A DNA stretch of 64,000 nucleotides from JBBIQV01 sp964555285 (GTDB taxonomy: Bacteria; Nitrospirota; Nitrospiria; Nitrospirales; Nitrospiraceae): positions 62,001-126,000 of the forward strand of contig CAZKRM010000004.1 of the NCBI GenBank assembly GCA_964555285.1. Reading direction: 5' to 3'. The position numbers were made by a program, and so were the translations under genes. A model generated the notes under the pieces. The model was not told the DNA's origin and ran no database searches. It worked only from the letters and a program-made list of their open reading frames with translations. This document shows positions 51,818 to 60,193 of the stretch, piece by piece (the first letter of the stretch is position 1; each line of letters opens with the position of its first letter).

Positions 51818-53317
51818 CTACGATGCTAATTGGGCCAACAACGCTTGGGCGGATGCTGCGCGGTCGAACAATTCCGCCGTCAAGGATTCGGTTCCCCGCA
51901 GCGGATCCATGAGCGGGATTTTCTTGATGGCGGTATTGCCGACATCGAACAGCACCGAGGTCCAGCTCGCGCCATACATCGCGCGCGCGTACTGCTGCAC
52001 GCACCGTCCGCGGAAGTAGGCGCGCGTCCCTGTCGGCGGCGTGTGCTCCGCACGAACGATCTCGTGATCTTGTAGCAGCCGATCAATCAGATGGCTGCGC
52101 TCGAGCGTGTAATACAGTCCCTTGTCCGGACGCACGTCATGGTACTGCAAATCCATCAAGCGCGTGCGCGGATCATCCCAGCCGCACCCTTTGCGATCCA
52201 TGTAGGATTCGATCAGGTGCCGCTTCGCCACCCAATCCAGCTCGCGGACGAGCAGTCGCGGGTCCCGATCGAGCTTATCCAAGACCTCTTCCCATCGCAC
52301 CAAGATGTCCTTGGTCACCTGCGTCAGCTCATGGCAGGCGAAATAGTTCATGGCCGCCTTCAGGTACGATCGCTGGACCCCGATCGCCGTCGTACTCTGT
52401 CCACCGGACAGCTTCATGGACGCTTTCATGTCGAGGTCGCGAGAGACCAGCTTCATCGCGCGAACCGGATCTTCGAGCTCGATGTGCGGTAGCTCCGCGC
52501 CGGCTTCCAACAGATCGAGCACGATCGCCATGGTCCCGACTTTGAGGTAGGTCGAAAGCTCGGCCATGTTCGCGTCGCCCACGATCACATGGAGTCGCCG
52601 GTACTTGGCCGGATCGGCGTGGGGCTCGTCGCGCGTGTTGATGATGGGACGTTTGACCATCGTGTTGAGATCGACCAGACACTCGAAGAAGTCCGCGCGC
52701 TGCGAAATTTGGTACTCGGTGGGGCTCGTCTGATTCTCCGCGCCCACTTTCCCGGCGCCCGCAAAGATCGGCCGCGTCACCAGGAACGGCGTCAAGACGC
52801 GCGCGATCCGATCGAACGCAACGGTCCGAGAGAGCAGATAGTTTTCGTGGTACCCGTAGCTGTTGCCTTTGCCGTCGGAGTTGTTCTTGTAGAGAACGAA
52901 CTGCTCCTTGCCGCGGGCCTTCGCGAGCCGGTCGAGACACTGCGCGGCAATCCGCTCTCCCACGCGCTCGAACGCGACGAGTTCCCGGGCGGTGGTGCAT
53001 TCAGGGGTGGAATATTCAGGATGGGCGCCGTCGACATACAGGCGACCGCCGTTCGCGAGGACTTTGTTGAGTTGGCGGTTGTAGTCCGGGGTAGGCCGTT
53101 CCCGCTCCCCCTCCACTTCAAAGCCGCGCGCATCCAGCAGCGGGTTCTCGTTCTCGTAGTCCCACACGGCCTGCGGCGCCGGAAGCCCAGGGTACTGCCC
53201 GATCGCGTGGATGGAGTTGGAGACCGGATCCGAGGCGCCGGCATCCCGCGAGGCGATCCCGAACTCGGTTTCGGTTCCGAGAACGCGCGGCGTGATGATG
53301 GGGGTGGTTCCCGGCAT
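51818..53317 (-). CDS. dop: Deamidase/depupylase Dop
   Basis: A 499-residue PafA paralogue. Start GTETEFGI (the Glu-Thr-Glu-Phe-Gly of Dop), then PEYSTPECTT, LYKNNSDGKGNSYGYHENYL, NTRDEPHADPAKYRRLHVI, and DRKGCGWDDPRTRL. Dop removes the modifier from substrates and in species with Gln-ending modifiers first converts Gln to Glu. A Dop is expected only where a modifier exists. It lies 14 bp after arc and 26 bp before prcB. Confidence 0.93.
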   Translation of the reverse strand: MPGTTPIITPRVLGTETEFGIASRDAGASDPVSNSIHAIGQYPGLPAPQAVWDYENENPLLDARGFEVEGERERPTPDYNRQLNKVLANGGRLYVDGAHPEYSTPECTTARELVAFERVGERIAAQCLDRLAKARGKEQFVLYKNNSDGKGNSYGYHENYLLSRTVAFDRIARVLTPFLVTRPIFAGAGKVGAENQTSPTEYQISQRADFFECLVDLNTMVKRPIINTRDEPHADPAKYRRLHVIVGDANMAELSTYLKVGTMAIVLDLLEAGAELPHIELEDPVRAMKLVSRDLDMKASMKLSGGQSTTAIGVQRSYLKAAMNYFACHELTQVTKDILVRWEEVLDKLDRDPRLLVRELDWVAKRHLIESYMDRKGCGWDDPRTRLMDLQYHDVRPDKGLYYTLERSHLIDRLLQDHEIVRAEHTPPTGTRAYFRGRCVQQYARAMYGASWTSVLFDVGNTAIKKIPLMDPLRGTESLTAELFDRAASAQALLAQLAS

Positions 53318-53331
53318 GAGGTCGGTGGTGC

Positions 53332-55101
53332 CTAGAGATAGTGCCCGGTGCCGATGGTTTCAATCTGCCTGGATTCGGCAGGGCCGCCGCTGATCGTCCG
53401 GATGTGAACGATCTTTTCGCCTTTTTTACCGGCCACCTTGGCCCAGTCGTCGGGATTGGTGGTGTTCGGCAGGTCTTCGTGTTCCTTAAACTCTTCGCGG
53501 ATGGCCCGGACGAGATCGTCCGACCGGAGGCCGATCCCTTCCTTCGCAATAGCCCGTTTGACGGCGAACTTCTTCGCCCTCGACACAATCCCTTCGATCA
53601 GCGCCCCACTGGCGAAATCCTTGAAGTACAGCACTTCTTTTTCCCCATTCGCGTAGGTGACCTCGATGAATTTATTTTCCTCCGAGGGCGCATACATGGT
53701 GTCCACCGTCAGCGTGGTCAGCCCTTCGACCAGCGCATGGACGTCTCCGCCGTACCGTTTGATCTCATCCTCGGCAAAGGGCAGATCCGTGGTCACATAT
53801 TTGGAGAAGATATCCCGCGCCGCCGCCGCATCCGGACGACTGACTTTCACCTTGACATCGAGCCGGCCGGCGCGCAACACGGCAGGATCGATCAGATCCT
53901 GGCGGTTGCTCGCACCAATGACGATGACGTTGCGCAACCGTTCGACACCGTCGATCTCGGACAAGAACTGAGGGACGATCGTCGACTCGATGTCCGACGA
54001 AATGCCGGTTCCACGCGTGCGGAACAAGGCATCCATCTCGTCGAAAAACACGATGACGGGGTGTCCATCCGCCGCCCGCTCTTTCGCTTTCTTGAAGACC
54101 TCGCGGACTTGACGCTCGGATTCGCCCACGTACTTATTGAGCAACTCGGGCCCCTTGACGTGGAGGAAGTAACTGCGCACTTGCTTGCCCGTCAAGTGTC
54201 CGAGCTTCTTGGCGATGGAATTCGCCACGGCCTTGGCGATGAGCGTCTTGCCGCACCCGGGGGGGCCGTACAACAGGACGCCCTTGGGCGCACCGAGCTT
54301 GAATTCCGCAAAGAGATGGGGATGGAGGAACGGCAGTTCCACCGCGTCCCGCACCTGCTCGATCTCTCTCTGGAGGCCGCCGATGTGGTCGTAGTTCACA
54401 TCGGGAATCTCTTCCAGCACCAATTCTTCGGCTTCCGACTTCGGCAGTTTTTCGATCACGTACCCGGAGCGCGGATCGTAGAGGAGATGGTCGCCGACGC
54501 TGAGCCGCTCGCCCAGCAGAGGCTCGCCGAGTTGGGCGACTTTCTCCTCATCGAAATGCAGCGTGACGAGAGCACGATCGCCTTCGAGGACGTCCTTCAG
54601 CCGGACGACTTCCCCTTGCACGTCGAACTGCCGCACTTCGATGACGTTGAGCGCCTCGTTCACAATGACTTCTTGACCTCTCCGAAGTTCCTTGGCCTTG
54701 ATGGCAGGATGGAGGCTGACTTTCATCTTCCGGCCGGACACGTACACGTTGGCCGTGTTGTCCTGATTCAAACTGGAGAAAATCGCGTAGGTCGAGGGCG
54801 GAGCGGTCAGTTTCTCTACTTCGGCGCGCAAGGCCTCGATCTGCGTCTTCGCTTCCTGGAGCGTCGCGACGAGCTTGTCGTTTTGCTTGGTCGCCTGATC
54901 GAGCTGATAGCGAGACTGATACAGCCGTCGGATCTCCTCCTCCATAGACTGGATTTGGATACGAAGCTTTTCGACTTCGCGGGCATGTTCATCGTTCTTG
55001 TGAATCACGGTTGCCTCGCTGTCGGCCAAACGGTTGGTGATTTTCTTGACGGAGTCGCGGAGGGACCGGAACCGACTGGAACTCCCTTTGGATTCGGCCA
55101 T
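53332..55101 (-). CDS. arc: Proteasome-activating AAA ATPase ARC/Mpa
   Basis: A 589-residue ring ATPase that unfolds tagged substrates for the 20S core. N-terminal coiled coil (residues 20-100), OB domains, then AAA domain with Walker A GPPGCGKT (about residue 283), Walker B IVFFDEMDAL, sensor and arginine finger (DPAVLRAGR, RLDVKV). The C-terminus is GTGHYL, a penultimate tyrosine like the HbYX/QYL motif that docks to the alpha ring. First gene of the operon. Confidence 0.95.
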   Translation of the reverse strand: MAESKGSSSRFRSLRDSVKKITNRLADSEATVIHKNDEHAREVEKLRIQIQSMEEEIRRLYQSRYQLDQATKQNDKLVATLQEAKTQIEALRAEVEKLTAPPSTYAIFSSLNQDNTANVYVSGRKMKVSLHPAIKAKELRRGQEVIVNEALNVIEVRQFDVQGEVVRLKDVLEGDRALVTLHFDEEKVAQLGEPLLGERLSVGDHLLYDPRSGYVIEKLPKSEAEELVLEEIPDVNYDHIGGLQREIEQVRDAVELPFLHPHLFAEFKLGAPKGVLLYGPPGCGKTLIAKAVANSIAKKLGHLTGKQVRSYFLHVKGPELLNKYVGESERQVREVFKKAKERAADGHPVIVFFDEMDALFRTRGTGISSDIESTIVPQFLSEIDGVERLRNVIVIGASNRQDLIDPAVLRAGRLDVKVKVSRPDAAAARDIFSKYVTTDLPFAEDEIKRYGGDVHALVEGLTTLTVDTMYAPSEENKFIEVTYANGEKEVLYFKDFASGALIEGIVSRAKKFAVKRAIAKEGIGLRSDDLVRAIREEFKEHEDLPNTTNPDDWAKVAGKKGEKIVHIRTISGGPAESRQIETIGTGHYL

Positions 55102-55161
55102 CGCCGGACTCGCTCGATCGCTCCAAACCCTTGCTACATCATGATGTCCAAGTCTCGACGG

Positions 55162-55190
55162 ATTCTAGCATCCGCTCTGGAGAGGGTCAA
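55162..55190 (-). promoter_or_regulatory. Sigma-70 promoter of the proteasome operon
   Basis: TTGACC at 55185-55190 and TAGAAT at 55162-55167 on the minus strand, with a 17-base spacer. Transcription would start near 55155, about 50 bases before arc. It is among the best promoters in the window. Confidence 0.75.
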
Positions 55191-55256
55191 CTTGCGCCCG
55201 TCATCGCGCGCACAGAAATCTCCCACGCTCGGCATGACACCGAAACAACCCCGACG

Positions 55257-55889
55257 TTACACCGTCGCTGCGATCGAATCGAGCAACGACCGTGTCGCCG
55301 CCTCGACATCATCCTCGCTCAAAATAGACGAGATGACCGCCACACCGAACGCGCCGGCCTGACGCACTCCGCGCACACGAGCCGGCGTGATGCCACCGAT
55401 GGCGAAGATGGGAATCCGGCAACGGCGGGAGGCTTCTTCAAGAACGCGACATCCAAGGGGATCGCCATACTGCCGCTTCGACGGCGTGTCATAGATAGGG
55501 CCCAGCACGGCGAAGTCCGCTCCCTCTTGCTCCGCTTGCACCACGTCCTGCGCTGAGTGAGTCGAGACGCCGATCCAGCGTGTCGTGCCAATCAGTCGTC
55601 TGACCACAGACACAGGCAGGCCGTCGGCTCGCAGATGCACACCTGCCGCGCCCACCGCCTGTGCCACATCCATCCGGTCGTTCACGAACAATTTGGCACC
55701 ATGCTGTTGCGAAAGACCGTGTACGTCTCGTGCCAGTAACAGCAGATCGCGAGTCTCGAGATCGCGTTCCCGCAGCTGAATCGCGGGGACACCGGCTCGA
55801 AGCGATCGAGCGAGCAACTCAACCAAGGGCCGTCCCTTGGTCTGGTGGCGATCCGTGACCAAGCACAGGCGGAAATCAATGGGGAGCAT
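55257..55889 (-). CDS. thiE: Thiamine-phosphate synthase
   Basis: A 210-residue TIM-barrel enzyme joining the pyrimidine and thiazole parts of thiamine. Motifs: RLCLVTDRHQ, AIQLRERDLETRDLL, LFVNDRMDVAQAVGAAGVHL and GLPVSVVRRLIG, ending in PIFAIGGITPARV. The conserved arginine and the DxxxA-x-GVH loop are present. It is 49 bp after thiG in the thiS-thiG-thiE unit. Confidence 0.93.
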   Translation of the reverse strand: MLPIDFRLCLVTDRHQTKGRPLVELLARSLRAGVPAIQLRERDLETRDLLLLARDVHGLSQQHGAKLFVNDRMDVAQAVGAAGVHLRADGLPVSVVRRLIGTTRWIGVSTHSAQDVVQAEQEGADFAVLGPIYDTPSKRQYGDPLGCRVLEEASRRCRIPIFAIGGITPARVRGVRQAGAFGVAVISSILSEDDVEAATRSLLDSIAATV

Positions 55890-55938
55890 TCTTGACGAGC
55901 GTCAGGGGTAAGGGGTACGTGTCACGCCTCACGTCCCG

Positions 55939-56709
55939 TTACAGCATGCCTTCGATCGGGCTACTGGCCGTCGCGTAGAGCTTCCGCGGAATGCGTCCGG
56001 CTTTGTAGGCCAACCGGCCGGCATACACCGCATACTTCATCGCTTCGGCCATGGCGAGGGGATCCCGGGCGCCCGCGATGGCGGTATTCATCAGCACCGC
56101 ATCCGCGCCATACTCCATGGCCAGTGCGGCATCAGAGGCGGTCCCCACTCCTGCATCCACGATGATGGGCACCTTGACCGTCTCCATGATGATCTTGAGG
56201 TTGTAGGGATTCCGAATACCGAGGCCGGAGCCGATCGGTGCCGCCAGCGGCATGACGGCGGGACAACCGATGTCCACCAGCTTCTTGGCGACCACCGGAT
56301 CGTCGTTCGTGTAGGGCAACACGATGAAACCTTCTTTGATCAGAATCGTGGCCGCTTCGAGCAGCCCTGCCGTATCGGGAAACAGCGTGCGCTCGTCTCC
56401 GATCACCTCCAACTTCACCAGATCCGATACGCCGGCCGCCTGAGCCAATCGCGCATAACGGACAGCGTCTTCGACGGTGTAACATCCGGCCGTATTCGGA
56501 AGGATCGTGTACTTCTTTGGATCGAGATAATCCAGGAGATTCTCACGAGAGCGATCCGTGATATTCACCCGCCGAACCGCCACCGTCACCACATCCGCGC
56601 CCGAAGCCTCGATCGCCTTCTGCGTCTCGATCAAGTCCTTATATTTTCCCGTCCCGACCCAGAGCCGCGACGTAAACTCCCGCCCCGCAATCACCAATCG
56701 ATCGTTCAT
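55939..56709 (-). CDS. thiG: Thiazole synthase
   Basis: A 256-residue TIM-barrel enzyme. LVIAGREFTSRLWVGTGKYK at the N-terminus, the Schiff-base lysine in VKLEVIGDE, DDPVVAKKL, MPLAAPIGSGLGI, and the phosphate site DAGVGTASDAALAMEYGADAV. It condenses DXP, dehydroglycine and the thiocarboxylate of ThiS. Its ATG overlaps the thiS stop as ATGA. Confidence 0.95.
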   Translation of the reverse strand: MNDRLVIAGREFTSRLWVGTGKYKDLIETQKAIEASGADVVTVAVRRVNITDRSRENLLDYLDPKKYTILPNTAGCYTVEDAVRYARLAQAAGVSDLVKLEVIGDERTLFPDTAGLLEAATILIKEGFIVLPYTNDDPVVAKKLVDIGCPAVMPLAAPIGSGLGIRNPYNLKIIMETVKVPIIVDAGVGTASDAALAMEYGADAVLMNTAIAGARDPLAMAEAMKYAVYAGRLAYKAGRIPRKLYATASSPIEGML

Positions 56710-57044
56710 GGCGTTTCACCATTCCTTGCAACGGAGGCCGTCGAGGGAGCCTCCACTTGCGCGCGTCGAGCGAGCACATTCTGATGTGCGGGCTCCGCGA
56801 GCACGGAGGCTCCCTCGACGGCCTCCTGCCCACTTCCTCCTCCGATCAAACTCAAAATCTCCACCCGGTCCCCATCGTGCAGGCTGCGCGTCGCGAAGTC
56901 GTTCCGATCCAGGATCTCGAGATTCAGCTCGACAGCCACGCGATCCGGCTTGAGATCCAGTTCTCGCAACAAGTCGGCGATGGTGCGGTCCGGGCTCCAC
57001 CCACGCGCTTCGCCGTTCACCTGAATCTGAATCGCGCGCGACAT
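56706..57044 (-). CDS. thiS: Sulfur carrier ThiS with C-terminal tail
   Basis: A 112-residue protein. Residues 1-70 are a normal ThiS beta-grasp fold ending VEILSLIGGG. ThiS normally stops at this GlyGly, whose terminal carboxylate is adenylated and thiolated. Here 42 further residues follow, encoded by a 22-bp perfect palindrome, keeping the frame into thiG. Without processing it could not take up sulfur. The frame is open with no sign of decay, so a recent insertion or a cleaved precursor are the options. Confidence 0.88.
   Translation of the reverse strand: MSRAIQIQVNGEARGWSPDRTIADLLRELDLKPDRVAVELNLEILDRNDFATRSLHDGDRVEILSLIGGGSGQEAVEGASVLAEPAHQNVLARRAQVEAPSTASVARNGETP
56733..56826. repeat. 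22-bp perfect inverted repeat in the 3' part of thiS
   Basis: Arms 56733-56754 and 56805-56826 are 22/22 complementary with a 50-base loop; an inner hairpin GCACAT-TCTG-ATGTGC lies at 56774-56789. It begins just beyond the codons for the ThiS glycines and ends close to the thiG start, so it could also fold in the mRNA over the thiS-thiG junction. It resembles a small palindromic insertion. Confidence 0.85.
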
Positions 57045-57050
57045 CGGATC

Positions 57051-57080
57051 ATCCTAGGGGACCAGAAAACCCATTGTCAA
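57051..57080 (-). promoter_or_regulatory. Promoter of thiS, probably giving a leaderless mRNA
   Basis: TTGACA at 57075-57080 and TAGGAT at 57051-57056 on the minus strand with an 18-base spacer. The thiS ATG (57044-57042) is only six bases past the -10 box, so the transcript would start at or beside the ATG. No TPP riboswitch fits in the remaining space. Confidence 0.65.
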
Positions 57081-57151
57081 CCAAGACACGGCACGGACTG
57101 GAAGTCCAACGCAGAGCCCGCTAGGATGGTGCCGCCTATTTGGAATCGCGC

Positions 57152-57622
57152 ATGCACGAACAGAACAACCGTCTGGCAGCGCTCTTTCGATCGCTGGCAG
57201 ACCGGCTCGCCACCCAACGTGCCAATCCCTATCGGATTCGCGCCTACCGGCGAGCCGCCGACTCGATCCTGGCCTTGCACGAGGAGATTGCAGCCGTTGC
57301 TGCACGAGGAGCCCTGGAGGAGATCCCCGGAGTGGGGCGAGATCTGGCGGACAAGATCCGGGAGTTCCTGGCCATCGGAACGCTCCGAGCTTATGAAGAA
57401 CTGAACCAGCCGCTGCCCGAGGAGGTGGCCGCCTGGAAGACACTCCCCGGGCTGTCGGAATCGCTCATCGGTTATCTCTATTACCGACTCGGAATTCGAA
57501 CGCTGGCCGATCTCGAGACCATAGTCCAATCCCACCTACTCCGGACGATGCCTGGGTTTGCCGGGTCAGAAGACACCTTGCTCCACGCCATTCGTGCCAA
57601 GCAGCAGGAGCATGCTGATTAA
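57152..57622 (+). CDS. Stand-alone helix-hairpin-helix protein (PolX N-terminal-like)
   Basis: A 156-residue protein from ATG 57152. It matches the first domain of DNA polymerase X: NNRLAALFRSLADRLAT, RANPYRIRAYRRAADSIL, EEIPGVGRDLADKIREFL (the HhH) and a second HhH-like TLPGLSESLIGYLYYRLG. It lacks the polymerase and PHP parts. It may bind gapped or nicked DNA. It diverges from thiS and its TAA overlaps the ctpA-like stop (tail to tail, TTAA). Confidence 0.78.
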   Translation: MHEQNNRLAALFRSLADRLATQRANPYRIRAYRRAADSILALHEEIAAVAARGALEEIPGVGRDLADKIREFLAIGTLRAYEELNQPLPEEVAAWKTLPGLSESLIGYLYYRLGIRTLADLETIVQSHLLRTMPGFAGSEDTLLHAIRAKQQEHAD

Positions 57623-58968
57623 GAGGGCCGAAGCTCCTTGAAGATCTTCCAGGTCTTGAGGAGCTCGACCGCCTTCTGCAACTGGACATCTTCTTCAACA
57701 GACGGCTCACTCCCCGCCTCTACGCCGGGCTGAGTGCCATTGCGATGAGCGGGGTCTTCCGGCGCGCGTCCCGCAGGGGGTGTCGGCTCTTTGTCTTTGC
57801 CGGCCGAGGGCTTAGCCGGCTTCGTGTCCGGTTCTTTCTCCTTGTCGCCGGCTTTCGCGACAACGGTCGGTTGTGCCTTCACCACGATGTCGGGGGTGAT
57901 GCCGGTCGATTGGATGGAACGGCCTTTCGGCGTGTAGTACTTCGCCGTCGTGAGACGCAGACCCGACCCGTCCCCTAACGGCAAGATCGTCTGGACCGAT
58001 CCTTTGCCGAATGTCGTGGCCCCGACGACCACGGCACGGCCATAGTCCTGCAACGCGCCGGCGACGATCTCCGATGCGCTGGCCGACCCTTCATTGACAA
58101 GAACGATCATCGGGTAATCCTCGAGCTGCTCCTTGGTCTTCGAGAACCATTCGTCCTTCTTCCCCTCCCGGCTCTTGGTGTAGACGATCAGCTTGCCGCT
58201 CCCCACAAACTGCTCGGACACGTCCACGGATGCGGTCAGCAACCCACCGGGATTGTTCCGCAAGTCCAGGATCGTCGATTGCAACTTCTGTTCACGGAAC
58301 TGCTTCAGGATACGGCTGAGATCCCGCCCCGTCGCTTCCTGGAACTGCGTGAGACGCACATAGCCGATCGTGTTGTCGATCACCTTGGATTTGACGCTCT
58401 CGATCTTGATGATATCCCGCACCAGCGTGAACAGCAGCGGGTCTTGCACGCCGTCGCGCTGGACGGTCAGATTGACCTTGGTCCCCTTCGGCCCGCGCAT
58501 TTTCTGGACCGCGTCCATGAGCGTGAGGTCCTTCGTGGGCTCATCGTTCACCTTCGTAATGTAGTCGCCCGATTTGATCCCGGCCCGGTGTGCCGGAGTT
58601 CCTTCGATCGGTGCGATGACCGCCAAGCGATTCTCCTTCACGCCGATCTGGATGCCGACTCCACCGAACTCACCCTTCGTTTCGACCTGCATTTCTTTAT
58701 ACATCTCCGGCGTCATGTAGGCCGAATGGGGATCGAGTGTGGCGAGCATCCCTCGGATCGCCCCCTGCACCAAATCCTTGGGTTTGGTCTCATCGACATA
58801 ATGCTTCTGAATCTGGCTCAAGACCTCGGAGAACGTTTTCAACTCCTCGTACGTCTCCGTCGCGTGGCCGGTCCGTTCCCAGCCCTTGCCGATGAGGACC
58901 CCCGTGACCAAGGCCACGATCAACACCGGGCCCACAAACCAGGCTCTGCGCCGCGGCTGCTGTTCCAT
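57619..58968 (-). CDS. ctpA: Carboxyl-terminal processing protease (CtpA/Prc, S41)
   Basis: A 449-residue periplasmic protease. Membrane anchor (residues 10-30), PDZ domain (about 90-170), S41 core with GYVRLTQF, the nucleophile in NEGSASASEI and the general-base lysine in TFGKGSVQTI. The C-terminal 90 residues are a Pro/Lys/Glu-rich linker and a short helix, longer than usual. Start at ATG 58968 with AAAGGAACGAG. It cleaves C-termini of periplasmic proteins, often peptidoglycan hydrolases; the EnvC-like and ftsEX genes precede it in the same unit. Confidence 0.93.
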   Translation of the reverse strand: MEQQPRRRAWFVGPVLIVALVTGVLIGKGWERTGHATETYEELKTFSEVLSQIQKHYVDETKPKDLVQGAIRGMLATLDPHSAYMTPEMYKEMQVETKGEFGGVGIQIGVKENRLAVIAPIEGTPAHRAGIKSGDYITKVNDEPTKDLTLMDAVQKMRGPKGTKVNLTVQRDGVQDPLLFTLVRDIIKIESVKSKVIDNTIGYVRLTQFQEATGRDLSRILKQFREQKLQSTILDLRNNPGGLLTASVDVSEQFVGSGKLIVYTKSREGKKDEWFSKTKEQLEDYPMIVLVNEGSASASEIVAGALQDYGRAVVVGATTFGKGSVQTILPLGDGSGLRLTTAKYYTPKGRSIQSTGITPDIVVKAQPTVVAKAGDKEKEPDTKPAKPSAGKDKEPTPPAGRAPEDPAHRNGTQPGVEAGSEPSVEEDVQLQKAVELLKTWKIFKELRPS

Positions 58969-58993
58969 GATGACTCGTTCCTTTCTTGTCGGC

Positions 58994-60193
58994 CTACGAC
59001 CGTTTGGCCAGCCACTGGAGGGGATCGACGGCTTCCGCCCCCTCACGAAGCTCGAAATAGAGTGTCTGTTCCCCGATCAATCCCGTATCGCCGGCTTCGC
59101 CGATCACCTGCCCGGCATCAACCCGCTGTCCCACCGTCGTCAGGAGCTTGGACGCATGGGCATAGAGTGAAAAGAACCCGTTGGCGTGGTCTAAGATTAT
59201 AACCAGTCCATAGCCTTTCAACCAGTCCGCATAGACGGCCGACCCCGGCATCACGGCTCGGATGTCGCTCCCCTCGGTCGTCCGGATCTCGATCCCCTTG
59301 CGTTGAATATAGGTGTTAAAGGTGTGGTGCTTCTGACGCCCGAAGAACGACACCACCTGCCCATCGGCCGGCCAGGGCAGCGCCCCTCTGACACCGCGCG
59401 GCAGCGTAGGGGCGGGCTGCGGGCGGGCGGCCAAAGCCCGGCGGCGTTCCTCCAGCTCACGGAGCAAGCTGTCCACCCGGGCGGCGGACCGTTCGAGTTC
59501 TTCGACCGCGCGTTCAAAGGATTCTTTTTGCTGTGTGATCTTGGCCAGGAAGACGCGCTTCTCCTTCCGCAGCTCCTGGATCTCCCCCAGTTTCTTTTCT
59601 GTCCCTTCTCGATAGGCCAGCATCCCCGCCCGCGCCTCAGCCCGTTGCTGCTCCGCCTGCTCCATCCACGCGACATCCTTCCGATACGACTCCATGATCT
59701 GGTACTCGCGCTGGGACACTGCAGAGAGGTACTGGAACCGCCGCTGAAAATCGCCATACGAGGCCGACGCCAGCAAGGCTTTCAAATAGCCCAGTCGCCC
59801 TTCCTGATATTGGACGCGGAGTCGCGCAAGAATCGCTTGGCGCCGGTCCTGAATGCCGGAGCGGAGGTCGTCCAATTGCGCATTGATCTCGTCGATTTCC
59901 CGATCCTTCTTCTTGAGTTTGCGGGAAATATCCTGATGCTCCTGTCGATAGCGGACGAGCCGTTCGTCCAACGTCTGGAGTCCTTGCAGCAGCGACTCCC
60001 GCTTCTTCTCCGCTTCATCGGCCCGCCGGCGCTTCTCCTCGATTTTGTCCTTCAATTCATCGAGTGTCTTCCGTTCCTGTTCGATTTTGTTGGCGATCGG
60101 GTCCTTGCGATCATGCTCTGCCAAGGCCGCCGATCCGAGCGGCAGCGCGAGAGCCGCTACCAACGCCGCAAGATGGCGCACCATCGGTCTCAT
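58994..60193 (-). CDS. envC: EnvC-like murein hydrolase activator (degenerate LytM)
   Basis: A 399-residue exported protein. A signal peptide, a long coiled coil (residues 30-260) with many Lys/Glu/Arg, then a C-terminal LytM domain (residues 290-395) with LYAHAS and GEAGDTGLI. The zinc site is degenerate: the usual HLHFE is replaced by TLYFEL. This fits EnvC, which activates amidases rather than cutting peptidoglycan. Its ATG overlaps the ftsX stop (ATGA), so FtsEX probably control it during cell division. Confidence 0.88.
   Translation of the reverse strand: MRPMVRHLAALVAALALPLGSAALAEHDRKDPIANKIEQERKTLDELKDKIEEKRRRADEAEKKRESLLQGLQTLDERLVRYRQEHQDISRKLKKKDREIDEINAQLDDLRSGIQDRRQAILARLRVQYQEGRLGYLKALLASASYGDFQRRFQYLSAVSQREYQIMESYRKDVAWMEQAEQQRAEARAGMLAYREGTEKKLGEIQELRKEKRVFLAKITQQKESFERAVEELERSAARVDSLLRELEERRRALAARPQPAPTLPRGVRGALPWPADGQVVSFFGRQKHHTFNTYIQRKGIEIRTTEGSDIRAVMPGSAVYADWLKGYGLVIILDHANGFFSLYAHASKLLTTVGQRVDAGQVIGEAGDTGLIGEQTLYFELREGAEAVDPLQWLAKRS

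Noticed and set aside
51792..52004. N-terminal extension of prcB
   Set aside because: It reads over the 3' end of dop in another frame and lacks conserved residues; the ATG at 51791 gives a normal propeptide.
55134..55235. A 33-codon minus-strand ORF upstream of arc, considered as a Pup/UBact modifier
   Set aside because: It overlaps the promoter, so most of it lies before the transcript start; it ends in Met-Met, not Gly-Glu or Gly-Gln, and has no Pup-like helix.
53341..55362. A 673-codon open frame on the plus strand opposite arc
   Set aside because: It mirrors the codon structure of the arc gene, has no motif, and arc is a complete conserved gene. High G+C produces such antisense frames; others at 22080-22997, 45260-46192 and 49109-50470 were rejected for the same reason.
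57045..57151. TPP riboswitch before thiS
   Set aside because: The gap is short, the promoter abuts the ATG, and the conserved CTGAGA and CTGATCTGG-like blocks are absent.
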